Shown: positions 1 to 10,304, counted from the stretch's first letter. The stretch: DNA of 64,000 nt from Microbacterium terricola (GCF_027943945.1 NZ_AP027141.1:1984001-2048000); one strand, 5' to 3'. Numbers and translations: made by a program. The notes: a model not told the origin generated them from the sequence alone.

Positions 1-1110
1 GAGCACGTCACCGGCTCGTACGGCGCCGCCGGCCTGGTGCTGGCCGCCACCTCCATCGGGCAGGCCATCGCCGGACCCGTGACCAGCCGCTGGATGGGCA
101 TCTGGGGCATGCGCCGCGTGCTGAGCCTCACGCTCGCCGTGTGCGCCCTGTCGATCGCCGTTCTCGCCCTGGTCGAGATGGCGGTGCCCGCCTACATGGT
201 GCTCGGCCTCGTCGCCGGGCTGTCCACTCCCCCCGTGCAGTCGGCCGTGCGCACCATCTACCCGAAGCTCGTCACCTCCCGACAGCTGACCCCGCTGTTC
301 TCGCTCGACGCCTCGCTGCAGGAGATCATCTGGATCCTCGCGCCCGTGGTCATCACGCTCGTGGCCACGCAGGCAGGCACCGTGCCCGCGCTCCTGCTCA
401 TCGTGGTGATCCTCATCGGCGGCGGCGCGTGGTTCATCCTCTCCCCCGAGGTCGGGCGCGTCCGCATCCCGCGCAGCCGTCGCAGCTTCGGCAAGGTGCT
501 CACCAAACCCGCCGTCCTGCTCGGCACCGTGATCGGGCTGCTCCTCATCGGCGCGTGCGCCGCGGTCGAGGCGGGCGTCGTCGCCTCGTTCGGCCACGGC
601 GGGCTCGAGGCCGGGTTCGTGCTCGCGCTGTTCTCGGTCGGCAGCCTCGCCGGCGGTCTCGCGTTCGGGCACATCCCGATGGGGCCGTGGGCGATGGCCC
701 GGCGCATCGGCATCGTCACGCTCGGCATCGCGCTGACCGCAGGCTCGCTCTACCTGACGGTCGAGCCGAACCCCTGGCTGCTCGGCGGAACCCTCATCGT
801 CGCCGGCATCGGCATCGCCCCCGCCCTCGCCGTCCTGTTCGCGATGACCTCGGCGAGCGTCAAGTTCAGCGACACCGCCGAGGCGTACGGCTGGATCGGC
901 ACCGGCCAGCTCATCGGCGCGGCCACCGGCTCCGCCGTCGCCGGGTTCCTCATCGACGGCGTCGGCTCTGTGGGCGCGTACTGGGCCGCCGCGGCGTTCG
1001 CCGCCGTCGGGCTGATCGTCGCCGTCGTGTTCGTGCGCGGCTTCCCCGATCTCCGCGGGCGCGACGCGAGCCCCATCCCCGACACCGAGCCGGTGCCGGT
1101 CATCACCTGA
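1..1110 (+). CDS. MFS transporter, 5' end outside window
   Basis: This is a major facilitator superfamily membrane transporter that enters the window already in frame; the reading frame is open from base 1, so the true start lies upstream. The visible 369 residues hold repeated hydrophobic segments separated by short charged loops, such as TSRWMGIWGMRR near residues 22-33, which resembles the cytoplasmic loop 2-3 region of MFS proteins. An internal GTG at position 37 is not believed to be the start because the family signature begins before it. The C-terminal tail (RGRDASPIPDTEP) is hydrophilic. The substrate cannot be told from sequence. The gene ends convergently with the next minus-strand gene, with only 4 nt between the stop codons. 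Confidence 0.88.
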   Translation, partial: EHVTGSYGAAGLVLAATSIGQAIAGPVTSRWMGIWGMRRVLSLTLAVCALSIAVLALVEMAVPAYMVLGLVAGLSTPPVQSAVRTIYPKLVTSRQLTPLFSLDASLQEIIWILAPVVITLVATQAGTVPALLLIVVILIGGGAWFILSPEVGRVRIPRSRRSFGKVLTKPAVLLGTVIGLLLIGACAAVEAGVVASFGHGGLEAGFVLALFSVGSLAGGLAFGHIPMGPWAMARRIGIVTLGIALTAGSLYLTVEPNPWLLGGTLIVAGIGIAPALAVLFAMTSASVKFSDTAEAYGWIGTGQLIGAATGSAVAGFLIDGVGSVGAYWAAAAFAAVGLIVAVVFVRGFPDLRGRDASPIPDTEPVPVIT

Positions 1111-1114
1111 CCGC

Positions 1115-1534
1115 TCAGGCGATGCGGCGGAGCATCTCCAGCACGGCGAGCGCGTAGGCGTCGGCAGGCTCCGGATGCGCGAACACGAGCGTCTCCTCCG
1201 GGTCCTGACCCCGCCGGAGGACGATCTCGACTTCGTGCGTGTCGGTCAGGCGCCGGAGCGACCGGAACGCCCCGCGCAGCATCTCGCGCAGCTGGCTCTC
1301 GTGCGGGAGCCACAGGGCGTCCTCGAGCGCCACCGAGTCCAGCGCCCATTCGGTCGTGCCGTTGAAGGAGAGGATGCGGCCGGTCGGGTACTCGCGAGGC
1401 TCGATCGTCATCTCGCTGACCGTGAAGACGTCAGCCTCGAACTCCGGCTCGTCGAGCTGGAACCGGTCGCCGGAGCGGGGATGCCACACCAGGCCCGCGG
1501 AGCGCAGGGCGACAGCCAGTTCCGTCGAGATCAT
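1115..1534 (-). CDS. Conserved hypothetical protein (139 aa)
   Basis: This is a soluble protein of 139 residues beginning MISTELAVALRSAG. A longer frame is open upstream, but the ATG at 1534 gives the compact product I would expect of homologues and avoids overlap with the divergent hydrolase gene. I recall relatives in Microbacterium sometimes carrying the label pilus assembly protein CpaE, but nothing here supports that: there is no P-loop and no receiver domain. The composition is acidic, with several W and F residues (WHPRSGDRFQL, residues 17-27). It lies convergent with the MFS gene and divergent from the hydrolase gene at 1590. The function is unknown. Confidence 0.7.
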   Translation of the reverse strand: MISTELAVALRSAGLVWHPRSGDRFQLDEPEFEADVFTVSEMTIEPREYPTGRILSFNGTTEWALDSVALEDALWLPHESQLREMLRGAFRSLRRLTDTHEVEIVLRRGQDPEETLVFAHPEPADAYALAVLEMLRRIA

Positions 1535-1577
1535 GACAACAATCATCGCCCCGGATGCCGGGGCACCGGGCCGCTCA

Positions 1578-1583
1578 TAGGCT
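1578..1583 (+). promoter_or_regulatory. Leaderless -10 box TAGGCT before hydrolase
   Basis: TAGGCT ends 6 nt before the ATG at 1590. This fits an actinobacterial TANNNT -10 element that would place the transcription start at or next to the start codon, and no Shine-Dalgarno sequence is visible between the box and the ATG. Confidence 0.5.
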
Positions 1584-1589
1584 GATCCC

Positions 1590-2348
1590 ATGCCTGCACC
1601 CGTCACCCTGCCCCGGCTGTCGTGGGGCGACCCCGCGTCGTCGCAACGCGCCCTCCTCGTCCACGGCCTCGGATCGAACGGCGCCCTGATGTGGCGCTAC
1701 GCGAACGCCCTCGCCGACGCCGGCTGGCGCGCGGACGCCGTGGATCTCCGCGGCCACGGCACCGCGCCGCGCACGCTCGACTACACGATCCCCGCGTATG
1801 CGGCGGACCTGCTGGCCGCGCGCGCCGATGCGACCGACGCGCCATGGGATCTCGTCATCGGGCACTCGCTCGGCGGCGCCGCCGCCACCCTCGCCGCCGC
1901 CGACCGACCAGGGTGGACGCGCCGGCTCGTGCTCATCGACCCGGCGATCCATCTGCTGCCCGCCGATCGCGAGATCGTCCGCGAGAGCCAGGCCGCCTCG
2001 TTCGCGAACCCGACGGTCGCCTTCGTCCGCTCCGAGCACCCGCACTGGCACGAGCACGACATCGAGCTGAAGGCGCTCTCGGCGCAGCAGGCGAGCCCCT
2101 GGGCGGTCGAGCAGACCAGCATCCAGAATCCCGACTGGGACGTGCGGGATGCCGCGGCCCGCCTCAGCGTGCCGACGCACATCATCGCGAGCGACCCGAA
2201 GGTGTACTCGATCTTCGCGGGCACCCTCATCGACGAAGTGCTCGCCAACCCGCTCGCCGCCGTCTCGGTGATCGCGGGAGCCGGCCACTCGCCGCACCGC
2301 GACAAGCCGGACGAGACCATCGCGGAGCTCCTGGAGGTGCTCGGATGA
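1590..2348 (+). CDS. Alpha/beta hydrolase (252 aa)
   Basis: This is a soluble alpha/beta-fold hydrolase. The oxyanion-side motif LLVHGLGSNG is near residue 23, the nucleophile elbow GHSLGG lies near residue 91 with Ser as nucleophile, LIDPAIHLLP follows, and the C-terminal catalytic His is in GAGHSPHRDKP near residue 230. The length is normal for the family. The substrate cannot be assigned. The stop codon overlaps the ATG of the acyl-CoA dehydrogenase gene (ATGA), so the two are probably co-translated and may act on the same acyl or ester compound. A TAGGCT -10 box 6 nt before the ATG suggests a leaderless transcript. Confidence 0.9.
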   Translation: MPAPVTLPRLSWGDPASSQRALLVHGLGSNGALMWRYANALADAGWRADAVDLRGHGTAPRTLDYTIPAYAADLLAARADATDAPWDLVIGHSLGGAAATLAAADRPGWTRRLVLIDPAIHLLPADREIVRESQAASFANPTVAFVRSEHPHWHEHDIELKALSAQQASPWAVEQTSIQNPDWDVRDAAARLSVPTHIIASDPKVYSIFAGTLIDEVLANPLAAVSVIAGAGHSPHRDKPDETIAELLEVLG

Positions 2349-3505
2349 GCGTGTTCGACCCCGCCGCACATCTCCCCGACGAGCTGATCGACCGCATCCG
2401 CTCCCGCGCAGCGGTGCACGACCGCGAGAACACGTTCCCGTCCGACGACCTCGCCGAGCTGCAGGCGGCCGGCTACCTGTCGATCCTGGTGCCGGCCGAG
2501 CTCGGCGGCGGAGGACTGAGCCTCGCCGAGGCGTCGGTGCTGCAGCAGCGTCTCGCCGGCGCCGCGCCCGCCACCGCCCTCGCGATCAACATGCACCTGG
2601 TCTGGACCGGCGTCGCCAAGGTGCTCGCCGACCGCGGCATCGACAGCCTGCGATTCGTGCAGGAAGGCGCCGTCGCCGGCGAGGTCTTCGCCTTCGGCAT
2701 CAGCGAGGCCGGCAACGATCTGGTGCTCTTCGGCAGCGACACGGATGCTGCGCCCCACCCGGACGGCGGCTATGCCTTCACAGGCACGAAGATCTTCACC
2801 TCGCTGGCCCCGGTCTGGACGCAACTGGGCCTCCATGGGCTGGACACCACCTCACTGGACGCGCCGCAGATGGTCTACGCCTTCGTGCCCCGCACCGACG
2901 CCGTGACCACCCGCGACGACTGGGACACGATCGGCATGCGGGGCACGCAGTCGCGCACCACCGAGCTGCACGGCGCGGTCGCGCCGGCCGACCGTGTCGT
3001 GCGGCGGATCGCCCCGGGACCCAACCCCGACCCGCTGGTGTTCGGCATCTTCAGCGTCTTCGAACTGCTGCTCGCGTCGGTGTACACCGGGATCGCACGG
3101 CGGGCGCTGGAAGTCGCGGTCGCCACGGCGCAGCGCCGGACGTCCAAGAAGACCGGCGCCACCTACAGCCAGGACCCCGACATCCGGTGGCGGATCGCGG
3201 AGATGGCGCTCGCCTACGACGCGCTCCCGCCGCAGATCGCCGCGCTCTGCCACGACGTCGACGGGCTCGCCGATCACGGCGGCCAGTGGTTCGCGCAGCT
3301 CGCCGGGGTGAAGCACCGGGCCGTCACCACGGCCAAGGCCGTGGTCGACGAGGCGATCCTCGTCGCCGGCGGGTCGTCGTACTTCGCCGGCGCCGAGCTC
3401 GGGCGCCTCTACCGCGACGTGCTGGCCGGCCTCTTCCATCCGTCCGACCCCGAGTCGGCGCACAGCACGGTGGCCACGGCGTGGCTCGGCCCGATCGAGG
3501 GGTAA
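2345..3505 (+). CDS. Acyl-CoA dehydrogenase family protein
   Basis: This 386-residue flavoprotein of the acyl-CoA dehydrogenase superfamily overlaps the hydrolase by 4 nt (ATGA at 2345). The N-terminal helical part holds AAGYLSILVPAELGGGG near residue 42, a typical ACAD segment. The middle beta domain holds FTGTKIFTSLAPV and WDTIGMRGTQSRT, which matches the family pattern W..GMR.T.S, and the C-terminal helices include GGSSYFAGAELGRLYRDV. The usual catalytic Glu is not obvious, so the protein could equally be an ACAD-fold monooxygenase of the DszC type or a dehydrogenase with an unusual base. FAD use is known for the family; the substrate is not predictable. Confidence 0.87.
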   Translation: MSVFDPAAHLPDELIDRIRSRAAVHDRENTFPSDDLAELQAAGYLSILVPAELGGGGLSLAEASVLQQRLAGAAPATALAINMHLVWTGVAKVLADRGIDSLRFVQEGAVAGEVFAFGISEAGNDLVLFGSDTDAAPHPDGGYAFTGTKIFTSLAPVWTQLGLHGLDTTSLDAPQMVYAFVPRTDAVTTRDDWDTIGMRGTQSRTTELHGAVAPADRVVRRIAPGPNPDPLVFGIFSVFELLLASVYTGIARRALEVAVATAQRRTSKKTGATYSQDPDIRWRIAEMALAYDALPPQIAALCHDVDGLADHGGQWFAQLAGVKHRAVTTAKAVVDEAILVAGGSSYFAGAELGRLYRDVLAGLFHPSDPESAHSTVATAWLGPIEG

Positions 3506-3557
3506 CCGAGCAGGAATCGAGAAGCGCGACGAGCCCCCGATCCGTATCGTTGGCCTC

Positions 3558-4010
3558 GTGAACGCAGCCAAAGACACCAAGTCCGGATTCTCCGCCGACG
3601 AGCGCGCAGCGATGCGCCAGCGCGCCGCCGAGCTCAAGGCCGAGCAGCGCAAGGGGAAGAGCCCCGCCGAGCGCCAGGCGATCGACCGCCAGGATCTCGT
3701 CGACGCCATCGCCGGCCTCCCCGACGACGACCGCGCGATCGCCGAGCGCATCGACGAGATCGTGACCTCGGCGGCCCCTCATCTGCTGTCCAAGACCTGG
3801 TACGGCTTCCCCGCCTACACGCGCGACGGCAAGGTCGTCGTCTTCTTCAAGCCGGCGTCGAAGTTCAAGAGCCGATACGCCACCCTCGGCTTCGAAGAGG
3901 CCGCCGAGCTCGACGAGGGCAGCATGTGGTCGACGTCGTACGCCATCACCTCGCTGTCGAAGGCCGACGAGAAGCTGATCGCCGAGCTGGTCGCCCGCGC
4001 CGCCGGCTGA
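3558..4010 (+). CDS. DUF1801-family protein
   Basis: This is a 150-residue soluble protein with a charged, helical N-terminus (DERAAMRQRAAELKAEQRK, residues 14-32) followed by a compact domain containing SKTWYGFPAYTRDGK and FFKPASKFKSRYATLGF. This resembles the DUF1801/YdhG group of small cytosolic proteins, some of which have been proposed as iron-binding chaperones; that role is not shown here. The GTG at 3558 is chosen because TATCGT (3545-3550) sits 7 nt upstream as a -10 box of a leaderless message and no other start is better placed. A strong hairpin at 4065-4102 follows the gene. Confidence 0.75.
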   Translation: MNAAKDTKSGFSADERAAMRQRAAELKAEQRKGKSPAERQAIDRQDLVDAIAGLPDDDRAIAERIDEIVTSAAPHLLSKTWYGFPAYTRDGKVVVFFKPASKFKSRYATLGFEEAAELDEGSMWSTSYAITSLSKADEKLIAELVARAAG

Positions 4011-4064
4011 GCCGGCACCGCCGGCCGGGCCCGACACCCACTCGACCCGCCGCGACTTCACCCG

Positions 4065-4102
4065 CCGAAACCTCCTGTTCTGGCTAGCGCAGGAGGTTTC
4101 GG
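4065..4102 (+). terminator. Perfect 13-bp hairpin after DUF1801 gene
   Basis: CCGAAACCTCCTG (4065-4077) pairs perfectly with CAGGAGGTTTCGG (4090-4102) across a 12-nt loop. It lies 55 nt downstream of a stop codon and ahead of the DUF445 gene. There is no U-tract, which is common for actinobacterial terminators. Confidence 0.6.
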
Positions 4103-4122
4103 TGCGGTTCTGCCCTCCCTCC

Positions 4123-4140
4123 GCCAGAACACCTGTTTCG
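4123..4140 (+). repeat. GAACACCTGTTT dispersed repeat copy
   Basis: This copy, CCGCCAGAACACCTGTTTCG, shares its core with elements at 10305, 10363, 18139 and 18197. The core has dyad symmetry (GAACA..TGTTC). It is intergenic, about 80 nt before the DUF445 gene. Confidence 0.6.
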
Positions 4141-4221
4141 GGATGCTGGCGCCGGACGGTTCGGGATGCTGGGGACACCGGTTCGGGGCCGGGGCCCGCC
4201 GGGCGCGTGCGAGGATGAGCC

Positions 4222-5511
4222 ATGGCCTCCACGCCCACCGCGACGCCGGTCCCTGAGCTGTTCGAAGGGTCCGCGGATCAGGAGCGCCGCCGCGCCCTGC
4301 GGGTGATGAAGGGCGTCGCCCTCGGCGCTCTGATCTTCATGGCGGTGCTCTTCGTCGTCGCGTTCGCGCTGCAGCAGCAGGCGCCCGGCTGGGCGTACGT
4401 GCGGGCGGCCGCCGAAGGCGGCATGGTGGGCGCCCTGGCCGACTGGTTCGCCGTGACCGCACTGTTCCGGCATCCGCTCGGCATCCCGATCCCGCACACG
4501 GCGATCATCCCGAATCGCAAGGACGAGATCGGCCGCACGCTCGGCGAGTTCGTCGAGACCGAGTTCCTCCGCGGCGACGTCGTGCGCACCAAGCTCGAGT
4601 CGACAGCGATCGCCGCGCGCCTCGGCGAATGGCTCGCACAGCCCGAGCATGCCGAGCGCGTCGCCGCCGAGGGGGCGGCCATGGCCTCGGGCGTGCTCAC
4701 CGCGCTCAGCGACGACGACGTCCAGGACGTCATCGAGAGTCTCGCCCGCGAGCACCTCATCGCACCCGAGTGGGGTCCGTCGCTCGGCGGATGGCTCGGT
4801 CGCATCGTCGACTCCGGCGCACATCACGGCGCCGTGGACATGGGGGTCGACAGCATCGCCGCGTGGCTCGAGGCCAATCACGCCGCCTTCACCGGGCTCG
4901 TCTCCCGCCGGCTGCCGTCGTGGCTGCCCTCGGTGGCGCACCGGCTGGTGGACGACACGATCTACAACGAGGCCGTCAAGTTCATCGCCGCCGTGCAGGC
5001 CGACGCGCAGCATCCCGCCCGCCACGCGATCGACGGGTACCTGACCAGGCTCGCCGACAACCTGCAGCACGACCCCGCCACCATCGGCCGCCTCGAAGAC
5101 GCCAAGAGCACCGTGTTCGACAGCCCGCGCGTGCGCGAACTCGCCGCCGAGGCGTGGAACACCGCGAAGACGGGTCTGCTCGCCTCGCTCGCCGACCCCG
5201 AGAGCAGTCTGCGCCGCCGCGCCGCGAGCGCCCTCGCCGAGATCGGCGGGCGCCTGACCGCGGAGCCGGCCCTGCAGCGACGCGTCGACACGTGGGTCAC
5301 CGACGCCGCGGTGTTCCTCGTCGACCGCTACCGGCACGACATCGCCTCGATCATCACCGAGACGGTGGAGCGGTGGGATGCCCGCGAGACGAGCGAGAAG
5401 ATCGAGCTCATGGTGGGCCGCGACCTGCAGTACATCCGCCTGAACGGCACCATCGTGGGAGCCCTCGCCGGGCTCGCCATCTACACCATCGCGAACGCGG
5501 TCCTCGGCTAG
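4222..5511 (+). CDS. DUF445 domain membrane protein
   Basis: This 429-residue protein belongs to the DUF445 (YjiN-like) family. After a short cytosolic N-terminus there is a transmembrane helix (residues about 32-52, ALGALIFMAVLFVVAFAL). The family signature follows: EGGMVGALADWFAVTALF, residues about 66-83, then HPLGIPIPHTAIIPNRK. A long helical soluble domain comes next, and the protein ends in a second hydrophobic helix (IVGALAGLAIYTIANAVL). The topology suggests a domain anchored by both ends. The function of DUF445 proteins is unknown. The gene begins a run of closely spaced genes through 7232 (DUF445, AIG2-like, hutG, sixA-like). Confidence 0.88.
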   Translation: MASTPTATPVPELFEGSADQERRRALRVMKGVALGALIFMAVLFVVAFALQQQAPGWAYVRAAAEGGMVGALADWFAVTALFRHPLGIPIPHTAIIPNRKDEIGRTLGEFVETEFLRGDVVRTKLESTAIAARLGEWLAQPEHAERVAAEGAAMASGVLTALSDDDVQDVIESLAREHLIAPEWGPSLGGWLGRIVDSGAHHGAVDMGVDSIAAWLEANHAAFTGLVSRRLPSWLPSVAHRLVDDTIYNEAVKFIAAVQADAQHPARHAIDGYLTRLADNLQHDPATIGRLEDAKSTVFDSPRVRELAAEAWNTAKTGLLASLADPESSLRRRAASALAEIGGRLTAEPALQRRVDTWVTDAAVFLVDRYRHDIASIITETVERWDARETSEKIELMVGRDLQYIRLNGTIVGALAGLAIYTIANAVLG

Positions 5512-5512
5512 G

Positions 5513-5518
5513 TACCCT
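5513..5518 (+). promoter_or_regulatory. -10 box TACCCT before AIG2-like gene
   Basis: TACCCT lies 6 nt before the ATG at 5525. It may give the three downstream genes (AIG2-like, hutG, sixA-like) their own leaderless promoter, separate from read-through out of the DUF445 gene. Confidence 0.4.
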
Positions 5519-5524
5519 GGGCGC

Positions 5525-5872
5525 ATGAATGCGCCCGCCGACCAGCTGCTCTTCAGCTACGGGGTCTTCCTGGACCCCGAGGTGCAGCGCACGACCTTCG
5601 GGCGCGTGGTCGAGAGCGAGCCGGCGACCCTCTCCGGCTACACCGCCGACTACGTCGAGATCACCGATGCCCGATTCGCCGATCTGAGCGGCCTGACGAT
5701 GCACCCTCGGCTGCGCGCCACCGGCAATCCGCGCGACAAGGTGACCGGGCGGGTGCTGCAGGTCACCGATGCCGAGCTCGACGCCATCGATCAGCTGCAG
5801 GTGACCATGTTCCGACGCGCGCAGGTGACCCTCGCCGACGGCAGCGACGCCTGGATCTACGTGCCCGCATGA
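5525..5872 (+). CDS. Gamma-glutamylcyclotransferase/AIG2-like protein
   Basis: This is a small 115-residue protein of the gamma-glutamylcyclotransferase-like (AIG2) fold. The N-terminal FSYGVFLDPEVQ corresponds to the family YG-tL motif that forms the cyclotransferase cavity. GRVLQVTDAELDAIDQLQV corresponds to the later strand-helix unit in which such proteins carry an acidic residue (here Glu or Asp near residues 84-88). The activity is not certain, since many relatives are uncharacterised. Its stop overlaps the hutG start (ATGA at 5869). The coupling suggests co-expression with glutamate-producing histidine catabolism, although no direct link is known. Confidence 0.75.
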   Translation: MNAPADQLLFSYGVFLDPEVQRTTFGRVVESEPATLSGYTADYVEITDARFADLSGLTMHPRLRATGNPRDKVTGRVLQVTDAELDAIDQLQVTMFRRAQVTLADGSDAWIYVPA

Positions 5873-6762
5873 CCGCGCTCTCCCACGATGACCTCTGGCC
5901 GCGCGCGGGCGCGTGGCCGTCGTTCGACGCCATCCCCGGCGACCTGGATGCGGCCCTGCTCGGCGTACCCACCTGGCGCACCTCGCTCTCGCCGACCGGG
6001 GCGCACGCGACCCCCGCGGCCGTGCGGGCCGCGCTCCCCCGGTACAGCGCCGCCCTCGTCGGCTCCGACCCGGTCGACCTCGGCGAGCTGCTGCGCATCG
6101 TCGACGCGGGTGACGTCGACGAGCCGGACGGCCCGGACGGCGAAGAGCGTGTGCGGATGCGGGTGGCCGAGCTGCGTGCGCGGGCGGGACTCGTGATCGC
6201 GCTCGGCGGCGACAATTCCGCCACGTATCCGGTCGCCCAGGCGTCAGGGGCCGCGGGACTGATCACCCTCGACGCGCACCACGACCTGCGCGACGGCGTC
6301 TCGAACGGCTCGCCCGTGCGTCGGCTGATCGAGGACGGATTCGAGCCGCGCCGCATCGTGCAGGTCGGGATCGCCGACTTCGCGAACTCGGTGGCCTACG
6401 CCCGCCGCGCGGCCGAGGCGGGCATCACGGTCATCACGCTCGGCGACGTCCGCCGCCGCGGCATCGACGACGTGGTCGGCGAGGCGCTGGAGATCGCAGG
6501 GGCCGGTGGCGGCAGCATCCATCTCGACGTCGACGTGGACGTGTGCGACAGGTCCGTCGCGCCCGGTTGCCCCGCGTCGGTGCCTGGCGGGCTCGCCGCC
6601 TGGGAGCTGCGTGCGCTCGTCCGCGGCATCGCATCGGAGCCGCGTGTCGTCAGCGCCGACATCGTCGAGGTCGACGCGACGGCGGACGCTGACGATGCGC
6701 GCACGGTGCGCCTGGCCGCGCTGTGCGTGCTCGAACTGCTGGCCGGGAGGGCGGGACGATGA
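5869..6762 (+). CDS. hutG: Arginase-fold formimidoylglutamase (HutG-like)
   Basis: This 297-residue protein of the arginase/agmatinase/formiminoglutamase superfamily has the expected metal motifs: GGDN (113-116), DAHHD (135-139) and DVDVDVCD (220-227). HutG hydrolyses N-formimidoyl-L-glutamate to glutamate and formamide, the last step of the four-step histidine pathway. The assignment to that substrate rests mainly on the neighbouring hutI-hutU-hutH operon, which ends convergently only about 0.5 kb away. The first motif is GGDN where arginases usually have GGDH, so one manganese ligand is Asn instead of His. The gene overlaps both the preceding and the following gene by 4 nt. Another amidinohydrolase of the family is the alternative. 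Confidence 0.82.
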   Translation: MTALSHDDLWPRAGAWPSFDAIPGDLDAALLGVPTWRTSLSPTGAHATPAAVRAALPRYSAALVGSDPVDLGELLRIVDAGDVDEPDGPDGEERVRMRVAELRARAGLVIALGGDNSATYPVAQASGAAGLITLDAHHDLRDGVSNGSPVRRLIEDGFEPRRIVQVGIADFANSVAYARRAAEAGITVITLGDVRRRGIDDVVGEALEIAGAGGGSIHLDVDVDVCDRSVAPGCPASVPGGLAAWELRALVRGIASEPRVVSADIVEVDATADADDARTVRLAALCVLELLAGRAGR

Positions 6763-7232
6763 TCGAACTGGTGCTGGTGCGGCACGCGAAGTCGGACTGG
6801 GGGTCGCCCGCGCTCGACGACCACGAGCGCCCGCTGAACGCGCGCGGCCGGCGGGACGCTCCTGCGATGGCCGCCCGGCTCGCGGCGACGGGCTTCCGCC
6901 CGGACGTGATCCTGGCGAGCACCGCGGTGCGCGCACGGACGACGGCGGAGGCCTTCGGCGCCGAGCTCGCGGTCGCCGTCCACCTCGACGAGGAGCTCTA
7001 CGGGGCCCCGGCGCGCACGCTGCTCGCGACGGCGGCGGCCTCCGGCGCGGGATCGGTCGTGGTCGTCGCCCATGACCCCGGGATGTCCGCCCTCGCCGAC
7101 CGGCTCTCCGACGGCGACATCGCGCAGATGCCCACCTGTGCGGTCGCCCGCTTCACCTGGGACACCGACGACTGGGACGTCGCCACCGCGATCGACCCCG
7201 TGTCGTGGGCGTTCGACGCGCCCGGGCACTAG
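6759..7232 (+). CDS. SixA-type histidine phosphatase family protein
   Basis: This 157-residue phosphohistidine phosphatase-like protein begins MIELVLVRHAKSDWG. The RHAKSDW motif (residues 8-14) holds the catalytic His of the histidine phosphatase (phosphoglycerate mutase) superfamily and is typical of the short SixA subfamily. VILASTAVRARTTAEAF gives the second Arg, and the catalytic partner His lies in VVVAHDPGMS. The ATG at 6759 overlaps the hutG stop (ATGA). SixA removes phosphate from a phosphohistidine protein in E. coli; the partner here is unknown. The gene is last in its operon and is followed by a repeat and then the hut operon in the opposite orientation. Confidence 0.88.
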   Translation: MIELVLVRHAKSDWGSPALDDHERPLNARGRRDAPAMAARLAATGFRPDVILASTAVRARTTAEAFGAELAVAVHLDEELYGAPARTLLATAAASGAGSVVVVAHDPGMSALADRLSDGDIAQMPTCAVARFTWDTDDWDVATAIDPVSWAFDAPGH

Positions 7233-7250
7233 GCCCGGGCAGCGAGAACC

Positions 7251-7282
7251 GGGTCGTTGAGCGAGCGCAGCGAGACGAAACG
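7251..7282 (+). repeat. GTCGTTGAGCGAGC-type interspersed repeat (copy 1)
   Basis: The element runs GGTCGTTGAGCGAGCG, then CAGCGAGACGAAACG. It lies between two convergent genes. Related copies occur at 8326, 25489 and 25524. Confidence 0.8.
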
Positions 7283-7287
7283 CCCGT

Positions 7288-8498
7288 TCACCGAGTCAGT
7301 TCAGCGCCGCCCCGCCACACCCGCTCGACCAAAGGCACTCCCGGCCGGTAGGCCAGGTGCACGCGCGTGAGCGCGTTCAGCAGCACGAGGTCGGCCCGGG
7401 CGCCCGGGGCGATCACGCCCACGTCGTCGCGCCGCAGGGCTCGGGCGCCGCCGGCCGTCGCCGCCCAGACCGCCTCGGCGGGGGTCATCCCCATCTCGCG
7501 CACCGCGAGGGCGATCATCAGCGGCATCGAGCTCGTGAAGCTCGAGCCGGGATTGCAGTCGCTGGCGAGGGCGACGGTGACGCCCGCGTCGATGAGCCGC
7601 CGGGCGTCGGGGTAGGGCTGTCGGGTCGAGAACTCGACGCCGGGCAGCAGGGTCGCGACCGTGTCGCTCGCGGCGAGGGATGCCACGTCGTCGTCGGAGA
7701 GGTACGTGCAGTGGTCGACGGATGCGGCACCCAGCGCGACCGCGATCCGCACGCCGTCGCCCTGGCCGAGCTGGTTGCCGTGCACGCGGATGCCGAGGCC
7801 CCGCGCGGCGCCCGCCGCGAGGATGCGCTCGGTCTCCGCGGGGGTGAAGGCACCGGTCTCGCAGAAGACGTCGATCCAGCGGCTGTGCGGTGCGACGGCG
7901 TCAAGCATCGGACCGGCGACCAGGTCGACGTAGTCGTCGCGGCGATCGGCATACTCGACCGGCACCACGTGCGCGCCCAGGAAGGTGACCTCGGGCGTCA
8001 CCTCCGCGGCCAGCCGGGCGAGGCGCTCCTCGTCGGCGACGGTGAGCCCGTAGCCGGTCTTGACCTCGAAGGTCGTCGTGCCCTGCGCGTGCAGCTCGTC
8101 GACGAATCCGGACAGCCGGTGCCGCAGCTCGTCGTCGGTCGCCGCGCGGGTCGCGGCCACTGTCGTGCGGATGCCGCCCGCGGCATATGACTGCCCCGCC
8201 ATGCGCGCGGCGAACTCCTCGGCGCGATCGCCGCCGAAGACGAGGTGCGTGTGGCTGTCGACGAACCCCGGGATGACCGCGCGCCCGCCCGCGTCGACGA
8301 CCTCGACGGCGTGGGGCTCCCCGCCGGTCGTTGAGCGAGCGAAGCGAGCCGAAGCGTCCGGGGCTTCCGCCGCAGGACCGACCCAGGCGATGCGGTCGCC
8401 GACGACGAGCACCGCAGCATCCGTCATCGTGCCGCACGGGTCTCCTTCGGCGCCGACGTTCGTGGTCAGCTCGCCGATGTTCGTGATCAGCACGGCGC

Positions 8499-8502
<4 letters not shown>
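7288..8502 (-). CDS. hutI: Imidazolonepropionase
   Basis: HutI hydrolyses 4-imidazolone-5-propanoate to N-formimidoyl-L-glutamate, step three of histidine degradation, in the cytosol. The 404-residue protein shows the amidohydrolase metal site: [11 protein letters not shown] (HxH), [17 protein letters not shown] and the Asp in ASDCNPGSS. The GTG start at 8502 overlaps the hutU stop (GTGA), so the gene is coupled to hutU; the frame remains open far upstream but that part lies inside hutU. Codons about 50-59 ([10 protein letters not shown]) come from an interspersed repeat that inserted in frame between the first beta strands and the metal-binding core. The catalytic regions are intact, so activity is expected. 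Confidence 0.93.
8326..8356 (+). repeat. GTCGTTGAGCGAGC repeat inside hutI (copy 2)
   Basis: This is the same element as at 7251, here within the hutI coding sequence, where on the minus strand it encodes SARFARSTT. It keeps the reading frame open. Confidence 0.8.
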
Positions 8503-10256
<1,754 letters not shown>

Positions 10257-10304
10257 GGTGTGCTCCTCTGCTGCATCCGTCGTCTCTGCTGCATCCGTCG
10301 TCGA

